The notes beneath the pieces were generated by a model. The model did no database searches. It was not told where the DNA came from and saw only the letters and a program-made list of their open reading frames with translations. This document shows, one piece after another, positions 31,351 through 40,621 of a stretch of 57,785 bases of DNA (position 1 is its first letter; the number at the start of each line of letters is the position of its first letter). Origin of the DNA: Acidobacteriota bacterium (lineage in GTDB: Bacteria > Acidobacteriota > Terriglobia > Terriglobales > Acidobacteriaceae); the NCBI GenBank assembly GCA_021779935.1, contig JAJXZT010000015.1, positions 1-57,785 on the forward strand, given 5' to 3'. The translations under genes and the position numbers were made by a program.

Positions 31351-33105
31351 ATGCGCAAATTACGGACTGTCGTCCCGATCTTCTCATTATTGCTGGTGTT
31401 GCAGGTATTCGCGCTCGGTCAGACGCAAACCAATAATCAAGGTGAAACCGCAGTCATCCACGCTGGAGCTAACGTCGTCACGGTTCCCGTGATTGTCACC
31501 GACAAGCAAGGTCATCACATCATGGGATTGAACAAGGATGATTTTCAGATCGAGGAAGACGGCAAGAAGGAAAAGGTCGAGTTCTTCGATGCCGTCGTGC
31601 CGACCGATATGACTCCCGTGCAGCGTCCTCCGCAACCACAGCCGAACGCGTACACCAACGAACTCGTGACCGACCAAAATCCTAAGCGCCTGGTCATCGT
31701 CGCGCTGGACCTTGCGGGCGCCACCTTCGAGAACCAGGCATACGCCCGGCAGGGAGTCATCGACTTTCTGAAGAAAGAACTGAACGATAAGAACAGCCTG
31801 TTGTCGCTCGTCGTCATTGATGATTTCGGCGTGCATATGATTCACGACTTCACTTCCGATCCATCGATACTTCTGGATGCATTGCAGCAAGTGAAGCCGT
31901 CCAACAATTCGGCATCCGGGGCACTGGTTGCCAGCACTTCCGGTCTGGCCAGTGCAACGCAGGAAGCGGACAACCTGGCGACAGTTTTACAGAACATCGG
32001 CGCCCAACCGACCGCGATCATGAAGGCGCAGATGCAGGCGAACTTCGATCGTGCGATGTACAACACCGCATTATCGCGCCAGGGATTGGCGGCCATCACC
32101 GTTGTACAGGCATTGCAGTATCTCGCTCAGTACTATGCCGTTGTGCCCGGCCGCAAGACGTTGATCTGGGCGACTACTGGATTTCCTTTCACATTATCCA
32201 GTGGCATGGCCGAACTTACCGGCGGAGTCAGCCAGGATCTGTTCGAGCGCACGATGCAGATGCTGAACAACGCAAATATTTCCGTTTACCCGATAGATAT
32301 TCAGGGATTGCTTGGCGCCAAGCCGCTATCGACGCAGCCGAGCCCAACCGTTGACATGTCCGGCAGTGGCGCCAATATCAACCAGCGCAGTTCGGAACTG
32401 AATTCCATGCAGGCGCAGGTGCTGAACGATCCGCACGAGGGCCTGATCAACACCATGCGCGCCGTCGCCGGAGCAACCGGCGGCGTGGCTTCGTACAACC
32501 ACAACGATCTTGGCGGGTCGTTCGTTCGTGCGGCGGATGATTCCTCGAGCTATTACGTCCTGGGCTATTACGTTACCGATACCAAGAAAGAAGGCTGGCG
32601 TAAACTGAAAGTCAAAGTGAACCATCCCGGAGTGGAGGTGCGCGCGCGCGACGGCTACTTCTACACAAAAGCTTCTTTCGATCCGATGGCAAGCCGCCGC
32701 ATGGATGAGATTGTGGCATTGCGGTCGCCGCTCGACTACACGACCTTGCCGATACTTGTGGCGTGGCAGAAAACAGAGAAAGAGGGAAGGCTTCGCAAGG
32801 AGCAGTTCATGATCGTTGTGCCGCCTGAGTCGGTACAGATTGACACTTCCAACAAGAATCACGTCAGCCTGGACTTTCTCGCGCTGGCGCGAGATGAGTC
32901 CGGCGCTATCGCGATGAAGACCCCGATGTCGCAGGTCTACGACCGGAATCTTCCAGCCGACGGCGCTGACCAGGTGCGCAAATACGGCGTGACTTACAAG
33001 AACGAACTGACATTGCCTCCCGGCAAGTATGAGGTTCGGTTCGTGGTGCGCGATAACGTGAGTGGCCGTATGGGCAGCGTAATGGCTCCCCTCACCGTGC
33101 AGTAA
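31351..33105 (+). CDS. VWFA-related secreted protein of acidobacterial type
   Basis: A signal peptide (residues 1-23, ending ALGQ) leads a 584-residue exported protein. Residues ~35-75 form the typical VPVIVTDKQGHHIMGLNKDD start, and a von Willebrand A-like domain covers ~105-330. The metal-ion site that would read DxSxS is DLAGAT here, so metal binding is doubtful. A C-terminal beta-rich part with YYVLGYYVTD follows. ATG 31351 has GGAGG five bases upstream. The family is very expanded in Acidobacteriota; function unknown, perhaps cell-surface adhesion. A 7-bp GC-rich hairpin follows the gene. Confidence 0.85.
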   Translation: MRKLRTVVPIFSLLLVLQVFALGQTQTNNQGETAVIHAGANVVTVPVIVTDKQGHHIMGLNKDDFQIEEDGKKEKVEFFDAVVPTDMTPVQRPPQPQPNAYTNELVTDQNPKRLVIVALDLAGATFENQAYARQGVIDFLKKELNDKNSLLSLVVIDDFGVHMIHDFTSDPSILLDALQQVKPSNNSASGALVASTSGLASATQEADNLATVLQNIGAQPTAIMKAQMQANFDRAMYNTALSRQGLAAITVVQALQYLAQYYAVVPGRKTLIWATTGFPFTLSSGMAELTGGVSQDLFERTMQMLNNANISVYPIDIQGLLGAKPLSTQPSPTVDMSGSGANINQRSSELNSMQAQVLNDPHEGLINTMRAVAGATGGVASYNHNDLGGSFVRAADDSSSYYVLGYYVTDTKKEGWRKLKVKVNHPGVEVRARDGYFYTKASFDPMASRRMDEIVALRSPLDYTTLPILVAWQKTEKEGRLRKEQFMIVVPPESVQIDTSNKNHVSLDFLALARDESGAIAMKTPMSQVYDRNLPADGADQVRKYGVTYKNELTLPPGKYEVRFVVRDNVSGRMGSVMAPLTVQ

Positions 33106-33116
33106 CATCCTCGACT

Positions 33117-33143
33117 GGGGGCGCTCTGTCGCGTGTCGCCCCC
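33117..33143 (+). terminator. GC-rich hairpin after the VWFA gene
   Basis: GGGGGCG and CGCCCCC arms enclose 13 bases, 11 bp after the stop codon. Only two T residues follow, so it is a weak candidate. Confidence 0.4.
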
Positions 33144-33737
33144 CTTCACGCGGGAGTTCATCGATTGACATCGATGAATGCATAGTGCCATCTTGGTGCC
33201 ATGCGATCACCTTCCAGAAATAATAATCGGCATTTTAGTGATGCATTTCGGGTAGCACTGTGGTGAAGAAACTGCGCCGCCGTCTTATATCGGATTACGA
33301 TGTATGCCGTGGAAGCACTGACCTTGGATCGCTCGCGTCTGTTTTTCCGATGTTCGACTGTAAACATGGAACCTTAGTGCTTATTTTGGTCGAATTTCCG
33401 CTGTATTTCTGCGCTCCCAACACCGATAGTTTGTTATCACGACAATTCGTACGGCGAAATATCGTATAAAAAATTAGAGATTTCCGGATACCAGTCTCCG
33501 GAATTTTGAAGATTTCTTCCAGAAATTATCCCCGATCTCCGCAAGCCACTGAAACCGCAAAGATTAGTTAATCCCCGGGTTTGGAATTCGGATTGCCAGC
33601 TTAAATATCACCAATCAATAAGGATGGTTCTGTTTTCGGGTGGGCAGACCTGAAATCAGAGAATGTGGTTATTCCTGCCTGACGTGCGTTTAGGTCCCTC
33701 AAACAATTAGGTCCGAAAAACAATCTTCAGGAGGCAC
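33144..33737 (+). promoter_or_regulatory. long AT-rich upstream region of TonB receptor 1
   Basis: This 594-bp gap has no gene. TTCCGGA-8 nt-TCCGGAA followed by TTTT (33482-33503) is a hairpin with a short T run. TTAGGTCC occurs twice 17 bp apart (33690-33697 and 33707-33714) directly upstream of the AGGAGG ribosome binding site. A long regulated leader for the receptor is plausible. Confidence 0.4.
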
Positions 33738-36700
33738 ATGATGAAGCTACGATTTACTCGGGCGCTTGTGGGCCTGTTCCTGCTCATCGGGTTGTCGACA
33801 TTCGCTTATGGCGATAACGTTTACGCGACGATCCGTGGAACAGCAACAGATCCTACTGGCGCAGTCTTACCAGGTGTAAAGGTCACCGCGACGAATACGG
33901 CCACCGGCCAAACCTTTTCGGTGACTTCGCGGCAGAGCGGAGAGTACCAATTCCTTCAGTTGCCGGTTGGCTCCTATACCGTCACGGCGACGAAAGACCA
34001 GTTCAAGACGTTCAAGACCAGTACCATCACCCTTTCGCTGAACCAGGTCTACAGCCTGCCGATCAAGCTTGAAGTCGGTAGTACTAACGAAACGGTCGAG
34101 GTCAATGCCAACGCGGTACAGGTCGAGACGACCAATACGCAGTTGCAGACCATCGTCGAATCCAAGAAGATCACCGATCTTCCGCTGATCGGCCGCAACT
34201 GGACGCAGTTGGAGCAGTTGGCACCCGGTGTGCAATCTTCGTCCGATCGCTTCGGCACCTACTCCGTAAGCGGCAGCCAGTCGAACCAGAGCAGCTACCT
34301 AATCAACGGCATGGATTCCAATGACCTTCCGTTGAACACTCCGCTCATCATCCCGAGCGCGGATGCCATTCAGGAGTTCAACCTCATCACGAACACGATC
34401 AACCCGGAATACGGCCGCAACTCGGGCGCCATCGTGAACGCGGTCATCAAGAACGGAACCAACCAGTTCCACGGCGACGTTTTCGATTTCTATCGCGACT
34501 CGTTCCTCAACAATAAGAACTACTTCCAGAAGACCGCACCGAAGTACCACCAGAACATGTTCGGTGCCACGATCGGCGGTCCGATCATCAAGGACCGGAC
34601 ATTCTTCTTCCTGTCGTTTCAGGGAATCCGCGCCGTCCAACCGGGAAGCGGCGGCAATGTCCACGTCTTCTCAGCCGCTCAGCGCGCCGGCGACATGACT
34701 GCTGATTTTGCCAAGTGGTTCGGCACTGCGGCGAATTCCGGTAAATGTCCGATGGGGGCAGCCGTTGCACCTAACGGGCAAACGTATTGCAGCCAGTACT
34801 TCAACCCGACAGCCCCGAATGCGTATGGAACATTGGGCACGGTAATTATCCCGACGGGCAATTTCAATCCGCTTGCGGTAGCGTTGATGAACAAGTACGT
34901 ACCGCTGCCAAATGCCGGAACCAACTATCACTTCAACCCGCAGAACAAAACGTTCCAGAACCAGTACCTGGCCCGTATCGATCACACCCTCTCGCAAAGT
35001 GATGCACTTTGGGGTGTGTTGTTCTACCAGCGGTCTCCAGGTAGCGCCACCCTGCCTTTTACGGGCGCCAGTCTCCCTGGGTTTGGAGAGGTGGACACTC
35101 GATATGCGTACCAGTACACGGCTGACTGGACGCACACCTTCAGCGGCACAACGCTGAACGAAGTCCGCGCTGGTTGGACGTACTATAGATTTGGCGCAGT
35201 CAATCCTCAGACGGTTGCTCAGCCAGCTTCGTTTGGCTTCACGGGCATCAAACCGCAGGACGCCGCTGGCGCCAGCATGCCATATGTAGGCGTAACGGGT
35301 TACTTCAGTCTCGGCTTCAGCACTAACGGTCCGCAACCGCGCGATGACCAGACGTATGAATTGACCGACAACTTCTCCCACATCGTCGGTCGGCATACCC
35401 TGAAGTTCGGCTTCGACGGCCGGCGCTTCTCGGTGGACAATCCGTTCTATGGCCGAAACAACGGCAGCTTCAGTTTCAGCACCTCCGGTAAGTACTCTTC
35501 GGGCGATCCAGCGATCAACTACCTGCTGGGCGTTCCGTCCTCGTACGGTCAGGGTGCCGGCGGTATCATCAATGCTCGTGCTTATGAGGTCTATCTCTAC
35601 GCACAGGACAGCTGGAAGATCAGGGATAACGTGACCCTGAATTACGGCACGGGTTGGCAGGTGGATACTCCTTTGAACAATAACCAGTTCAACGGTGAAG
35701 CCGTCAACTGCTTCATTCCTGGACAGCAGAGCAAGATCTTCCCGACAGCACCGGTGGGGATGGACTATCCTGGCGACCCGGGTTGCACAAAGTCTGGAAC
35801 CACCACCCACTGGGGCCACTTCGGTCCTCGCATCGGCATCGCTTGGGCTCCGAATCTCGGTTGGCTCTCCGGCGGCAGTTCGAACAAGTTCTCAATTCGA
35901 GCTGGCTGGGGAATCTTCTATAACCGGTCTGAAGAAGAAGGTTCGCTGCAAAACCTCGGCGCACCGCCATTTGGCCTGAACTCCACCGGCGTTGCTGATG
36001 CGGGCGGCTCTCCGAGCTTCGCCAACCCTTGGGTTGATATTGCCACGGGAGCTTCGATTCCTAACAAGTTCCCGTACAACGCATATCCCAAGCCTGGGTC
36101 TGCAGTGGATTTCTCGCCCTTCCTGCCGTTCCAACTTAACGTCACGGATCCGAAATATGACGTTCCATACGCGCAGAACTTCAACGTTACGGTTGAACGG
36201 ATGCTCCCCAGCGATATGTTGCTGAGCGTTGGGTACGTGGGATCCGTCGGACGGAATCTCATCCGTGCCTACGAAGGCAATCCGATTTCGCTGGCGGGCG
36301 CGGCGGCGTGCGCTGCCGACCCGACCTGCGTCGACAATGCTGTTTACCAACACTATTACTACCCGTCGCACTCTCCGTTGGCGCCGGGCAACATCTTCTC
36401 CACCGTTGGTACGCAACACACCGATGGCATTTCGAACTACAACTCCTTGCAAGTCAGCTTGAAGAAGGGCACGACGCACGGGCTGAACTTCCAGATGAGT
36501 TACACCTACTCACACGCGCTCGACAATGCCTCTGGTTTGGAAAACAGCGGCTTCGGTCTGCGCGGCACCAATCCGTATCCTCAGTTCGCGTACTTGAACT
36601 ACGGCAACTCAGGTTATGACGCGCGTCATCGCCTGGTAGTCAGCTATGTGTACCAGGTTCCGAACCTGCACAACTTTGTGAGCTGGGCACCCAGTGCGGT

Positions 36701-37175
36701 ATTTAAGGGATGGATGTTATCTGGTATCACCACGCTGCAGAGCGGATTCCCAATCACGATCGGCGATTCGGGCTTCACCTCTCTGACGTGTGATGGCCTC
36801 ACCTATTACGCATGTCCGGACGTGCCGAACTACCTTGGCGGACTGAAGATCACGGATCCCCGCGCCAAGGGAAATCTCTACTTCAACGCGTCGGCATTTG
36901 CTCCTGCCACGATCGGTAAATTCGGCAATGCCTCTCGTAACTTCTTCCGCGGTCCCGGAATCAACAACACCGATTTCGTGATCGAGAAGGACACTTACCT
37001 TGGCAGCAGTGAAACACGCTTTGTGGCCATGCGCCTGGAAGCGTACAACCTGTTCAACCACACGCAGTTCCTGGGAAGCGGCATCGACACTGATGTTCAG
37101 TCGGGTACCTTCGGCCAGGAGTTCTCGGCGGCGGCTGGCCGCCAGGTGCAGCTTGCGTTGAAACTTTACTTCTAA
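33738..37175 (+). CDS. Oar-like TonB-dependent receptor 1
   Basis: The 1145-residue protein has a signal peptide (cut near FAYG-DN, ~residue 25). A carboxypeptidase-regulatory-like beta domain covers ~28-110 (GTATDPTGAVLPGVKVTAT). A plug with LPLIGRNWTQLEQLAPGV and the block YGRNSGAIVNAVIKNGTNQF follows, then a long beta-barrel ending in the outer-membrane signature ALKLYF. It takes up a large substrate, such as an oligosaccharide, siderophore or peptide, across the outer membrane using TonB energy; the substrate is unknown. Two ATGs (33738, 33741) follow AGGAGG, and 33741 has the better spacing. A strong terminator closes it at 37200-37227. Confidence 0.85.
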   Translation: MMKLRFTRALVGLFLLIGLSTFAYGDNVYATIRGTATDPTGAVLPGVKVTATNTATGQTFSVTSRQSGEYQFLQLPVGSYTVTATKDQFKTFKTSTITLSLNQVYSLPIKLEVGSTNETVEVNANAVQVETTNTQLQTIVESKKITDLPLIGRNWTQLEQLAPGVQSSSDRFGTYSVSGSQSNQSSYLINGMDSNDLPLNTPLIIPSADAIQEFNLITNTINPEYGRNSGAIVNAVIKNGTNQFHGDVFDFYRDSFLNNKNYFQKTAPKYHQNMFGATIGGPIIKDRTFFFLSFQGIRAVQPGSGGNVHVFSAAQRAGDMTADFAKWFGTAANSGKCPMGAAVAPNGQTYCSQYFNPTAPNAYGTLGTVIIPTGNFNPLAVALMNKYVPLPNAGTNYHFNPQNKTFQNQYLARIDHTLSQSDALWGVLFYQRSPGSATLPFTGASLPGFGEVDTRYAYQYTADWTHTFSGTTLNEVRAGWTYYRFGAVNPQTVAQPASFGFTGIKPQDAAGASMPYVGVTGYFSLGFSTNGPQPRDDQTYELTDNFSHIVGRHTLKFGFDGRRFSVDNPFYGRNNGSFSFSTSGKYSSGDPAINYLLGVPSSYGQGAGGIINARAYEVYLYAQDSWKIRDNVTLNYGTGWQVDTPLNNNQFNGEAVNCFIPGQQSKIFPTAPVGMDYPGDPGCTKSGTTTHWGHFGPRIGIAWAPNLGWLSGGSSNKFSIRAGWGIFYNRSEEEGSLQNLGAPPFGLNSTGVADAGGSPSFANPWVDIATGASIPNKFPYNAYPKPGSAVDFSPFLPFQLNVTDPKYDVPYAQNFNVTVERMLPSDMLLSVGYVGSVGRNLIRAYEGNPISLAGAAACAADPTCVDNAVYQHYYYPSHSPLAPGNIFSTVGTQHTDGISNYNSLQVSLKKGTTHGLNFQMSYTYSHALDNASGLENSGFGLRGTNPYPQFAYLNYGNSGYDARHRLVVSYVYQVPNLHNFVSWAPSAVFKGWMLSGITTLQSGFPITIGDSGFTSLTCDGLTYYACPDVPNYLGGLKITDPRAKGNLYFNASAFAPATIGKFGNASRNFFRGPGINNTDFVIEKDTYLGSSETRFVAMRLEAYNLFNHTQFLGSGIDTDVQSGTFGQEFSAAAGRQVQLALKLYF

Positions 37176-37199
37176 AAAGTTTGTCCATTGCACGACTTC

Positions 37200-37227
37200 G
37201 GGCGCTCTTCGGAGCGCCCGTTTTTTT
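37200..37227 (+). terminator. intrinsic terminator after TonB receptor 1
   Basis: GGGCGCTC-TTCG-GAGCGCCC forms a perfect 8-bp stem with a stable UUCG loop, followed by G and seven T. It lies 25 bp after the stop codon. Confidence 0.9.
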
Positions 37228-37478
37228 CGCTGCGAAGTCCACGAATTCGTTGGTCGGAGAGGTGGGAATCCTGGGCGGGAGGCTGGTGGTTCCAGTTCAG
37301 GACCAAGATCAAATATTTTTTATCCAACAACACCAAAGCGCCATTCTTTTTGCTTGGCTTGCGGCTACTATCTCTCAACCTGCTGCGACCCCACCCAGCG
37401 GTAAATATTCATAAATCGATATAAGTAAATCTGCTCGCGCCCATACTCGCGACCGCTCTACTACCCATAGGAGGGCGA
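37228..37478 (+). promoter_or_regulatory. leader of TonB receptor 2
   Basis: The 251-bp gap must contain the promoter for the next gene. AT-rich sequence lies at 37400-37430, and GGAGGG is four bases before the ATG. No repeat or riboswitch fold is recognised. Confidence 0.35.
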
Positions 37479-40400
37479 ATGAGGAGCAGAAGTTGTTTAT
37501 ACAGGTTGTTGGCGATTACGGTGTTCGCCGCGTTATCACTTGCCGGAAGCAGTCTGTGGGGGCAATCGACCTCCACTATTTACGGCACGGTGAAAGACAG
37601 CGGAGGAGCCGTCATAGCCAGCGCAAAAGTGATAGCAACAAACCAGGGGACCGGAATCGCGTACACCGGCCAGACGGATGGCACGGGCAACTACCAGATT
37701 ACCGGCCTGCCACCGGGCACTTACCGCATCGAAGCCTCCGCGCCTTCGATGCAGAAGAAAATTGTCACCGGCATGCAGGTCGAGATCTCGCGCAACATTC
37801 AGCAGAATTTCGCGCTGGCCGTTGCGGCAACGTCACAGGAGGTCACGGTTTCCGCGGAGACTCCAATCATCGAGTCGTCCACGATGACCGTCGGGCAGGT
37901 TATCAGCCAGAAAACCGTGCAGGAGGTTCCGCTTAACGGCCGGCACTTCGTCGATCTCGGACTGCTTGTTCCGGGCTCGGTGACGCCGCCACAGTCGGGA
38001 TTCCTCACGGCGCCTTTGCGCGGCCAGGGATCGTTCGCGTTCAACACCGCCGGTCAGCGGGAAGATACCGTCAATTTCATGATTAACGGCATCAACCTGA
38101 ATGACATGGTGCAGAACCAGATCACATTCCAGCCGTCGATCAACACTGTCTCCGAGTTCAAGGTCGACAACCAGACCTACAGCGCGGAGTTCGGCCGCAA
38201 CTCGGGAGCGATCGTCAACATCGCCACCCGCTCCGGTACGAACAAGTTCCACGGCGAGGTGTTCGAATTCCTGCGCAATGAAGCGATGGATGCACGCAAC
38301 TACTTCCAGACCAGCGGAAGGAAGGCACCATTCAAGCGCAATAACTTCGGCATTTCTCTCGGCGGTCCCATCGTGAAGAACCGGACATTCTTCTTCTTCA
38401 GTTATGAGGGAACCCGTCAGCGCCAGGGACTCACCATCAACCAGACCGTGCTGACGTCGGCAGAACGCGCGGGTGTCACGGATCCTACGAGCCAAAAACT
38501 CGTGGCCATGATTCCGCAGGCCAACGTCGGGTCAAACATCTACCAGAGTGCGGCTACGGCTCCCGTGGATATTGATCAGGAAACTGGCGACATCTACCAC
38601 CGGATCGGCAACAACGACAACCTGCACGGCTATTACGCGTTCCAGCGCGACAAGCGTATTGAGCCGACCTTGCAGGGCAACAACATTACTGGCTTTGGAG
38701 ACAATCGCGCCAGCCATCGCCAGATCGGCACCATCAATGAAACGCACACCTTCTCTCCGACGGTTGTGAACGAAGCGCGACTCGGCTTCAATCGCATCCA
38801 CATCACCTTTGCCCCGAACTTCGACCAGAGTCCGGGGTCTGCCATCGGAGTCGCCACCGGCGCCGCGGCAGGCATTCCGCAGTTCACCATCAACTCCATC
38901 GGCGTCAATTTCGGCGGTCCCGCCGGATTCCCGCAGGGCCGTGGCGACACGACGGTTGTTCTCTCGGACACGGTAAGCTGGCTGAAGGGAAATCACTCCC
39001 TGCACATCGGCGGAGAGTTCCGCAGGTTCAACAACAACAATTTCAGCGGCGATACGGGCCGAGCCACATTCCTGAACGTTGCCGCCTTCCAGGCCGGCGA
39101 CATCAACTCGTACTCCATCACCCCGGGCAACCACCCGAGCCGGATCTACACTTCTTCACTTGCCGGGTTTATCCAGGACAACTGGAAAGTGAAGCCGAAC
39201 GTCACGCTGGAACTTGGCCTTCGCTACGAGTGGAACGGAACTCCAGTGGAAGCACAGGGGCGTTTCGTCAACTTCATCCCGTCGTCGGATTCGCTCGTGC
39301 AGACTGACAAGCCGTATCCGCAAAGCGCGAAGAATTTTCAGCCTCGTCTCGGTTTTGCCTGGGATGTCTTTAACAACCAAAAGACAGTGCTCCGCGGCGG
39401 ATATTCGCTGGCGTCGGATCAACCGGTCACCAACGCTGTCACCGGGTTGGCGTCGAACCCGCCGTTTGCCGCTCCGGTATCGTTTGCCGGCAGCACGGGC
39501 ACGCCGTTCATCCCGCTCAGCACAGTCGGCAATCTCACTCCCGCGCTGGGTACGCTTTCGCCCTCGGCGATTGACCCCAACTTCCACACTGCCTACGTGC
39601 AGTCCTACAACATCAACATTCAGCATCAACTCACTCCGACCATGGCGCTCATGATCGGCTACTTCGGCAACAGGGGCACGGACCTTCGTATTTCGGAGAA
39701 CATCAACCAGTTCGTCAACGGTGTTCGTCCGTATCCCACGGTTTCTGCCTCCAGCCCCTATGCGGCGGGACGTCCGCTCGGGTTCATCGGTCAGATCGAC
39801 AGCGCGGGCCGTTCGAGGTACAACGCACTGTGGGTCACGGCCAACAAGCATATGGGCCACGGCCTGCAGTTCGACGCTTCGTATACCTACTCCAAGTCGA
39901 TGGATTACAACTCGCTCAGTTCGCAGGGCGTTGTCATCCAGAACAGCCTTAATCCGAAGGGTGACTGGGGACCGTCGGATTTCGATGCGCGTAATCGCTT
40001 CGTGATCAGCGCCATCTACGACCTGCCGTTCAAAGGCAATCGCCTGAAAGACGGCTGGCGCATGACGACGATCACGCAGGTGCAGAGCGGCAATCCCATC
40101 CCGAACATCTCTGTTTCCGGATTGACTCAGTTGACCGGACTCCAAACCATCCGTCCAGATGTCAACGGCTCCATCGGCACCACCGGCAATCCGACGCAGT
40201 GGTTCACAAATCCGAAAATGTGCGATCCAAGAACTACGAACTGCAGCTCGGCAACATTCATCCTGCCGGTTACCGGAACTCCCTCGAGCTATACCTACCA
40301 CTTCGGGGACATGGCGAGAGGCGCGGTGTACGGACCGGGCTTCGTCAACAGCGACGTCTCTTTGACCAAGACAACGAAGATTACCGAACAGGTCTCGAAC

Positions 40401-40565
40401 GAGTTCCGCTTCGAGGTCTTCGATCTCTTCAACCACCCTAACTTCGGAAACCCCGGGACGCTGGTCGGAACCTCCTCCTTCGGAGTGATTCGCAGCACTC
40501 GCTTCCCAACGGGCGATTCCGGTTCGTCGCGTCAGTTACAGGTCGCGATGAAGTTCATCTTCTAA
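37479..40565 (+). CDS. Oar-like TonB-dependent receptor 2
   Basis: This 1028-residue paralogue has a signal peptide (to about residue 29, LWGQ). It has a carboxypeptidase-regulatory-like domain with GTVKDSGGAVIASAKV, a plug containing VPLNGRHFVDLGLLVPGS and EFGRNSGAIVNIATRSGTNK, and a barrel ending MKFIF. GGAGGG precedes ATG 37479 by four bases. The large aromatic-rich barrel fits uptake of a bulky nutrient. It shares the plug motif order of receptors 1 and 3 but diverges in the barrel, suggesting different ligands. A terminator at 40584-40612 ends the unit. Confidence 0.85.
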   Translation: MRSRSCLYRLLAITVFAALSLAGSSLWGQSTSTIYGTVKDSGGAVIASAKVIATNQGTGIAYTGQTDGTGNYQITGLPPGTYRIEASAPSMQKKIVTGMQVEISRNIQQNFALAVAATSQEVTVSAETPIIESSTMTVGQVISQKTVQEVPLNGRHFVDLGLLVPGSVTPPQSGFLTAPLRGQGSFAFNTAGQREDTVNFMINGINLNDMVQNQITFQPSINTVSEFKVDNQTYSAEFGRNSGAIVNIATRSGTNKFHGEVFEFLRNEAMDARNYFQTSGRKAPFKRNNFGISLGGPIVKNRTFFFFSYEGTRQRQGLTINQTVLTSAERAGVTDPTSQKLVAMIPQANVGSNIYQSAATAPVDIDQETGDIYHRIGNNDNLHGYYAFQRDKRIEPTLQGNNITGFGDNRASHRQIGTINETHTFSPTVVNEARLGFNRIHITFAPNFDQSPGSAIGVATGAAAGIPQFTINSIGVNFGGPAGFPQGRGDTTVVLSDTVSWLKGNHSLHIGGEFRRFNNNNFSGDTGRATFLNVAAFQAGDINSYSITPGNHPSRIYTSSLAGFIQDNWKVKPNVTLELGLRYEWNGTPVEAQGRFVNFIPSSDSLVQTDKPYPQSAKNFQPRLGFAWDVFNNQKTVLRGGYSLASDQPVTNAVTGLASNPPFAAPVSFAGSTGTPFIPLSTVGNLTPALGTLSPSAIDPNFHTAYVQSYNINIQHQLTPTMALMIGYFGNRGTDLRISENINQFVNGVRPYPTVSASSPYAAGRPLGFIGQIDSAGRSRYNALWVTANKHMGHGLQFDASYTYSKSMDYNSLSSQGVVIQNSLNPKGDWGPSDFDARNRFVISAIYDLPFKGNRLKDGWRMTTITQVQSGNPIPNISVSGLTQLTGLQTIRPDVNGSIGTTGNPTQWFTNPKMCDPRTTNCSSATFILPVTGTPSSYTYHFGDMARGAVYGPGFVNSDVSLTKTTKITEQVSNEFRFEVFDLFNHPNFGNPGTLVGTSSFGVIRSTRFPTGDSGSSRQLQVAMKFIF

Positions 40566-40583
40566 TCGCTCCCTGTTCCCTGT

Positions 40584-40612
40584 GGGCTGCAACATTGTTG
40601 CAGCCCCTTTTT
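40584..40612 (+). terminator. intrinsic terminator after TonB receptor 2
   Basis: GGGCTGCAAC-ATT-GTTGCAGCCC is a perfect 10-bp stem followed by C and five T. On the other strand it would also serve the converging MFS gene. Confidence 0.9.
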
Positions 40613-40621
40613 ATGTGGAAA

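Noticed and set aside
39156-40436. 426-residue antisense frame in TonB receptor 2
   Set aside because: Shadow of the receptor gene; basic, repetitive product.
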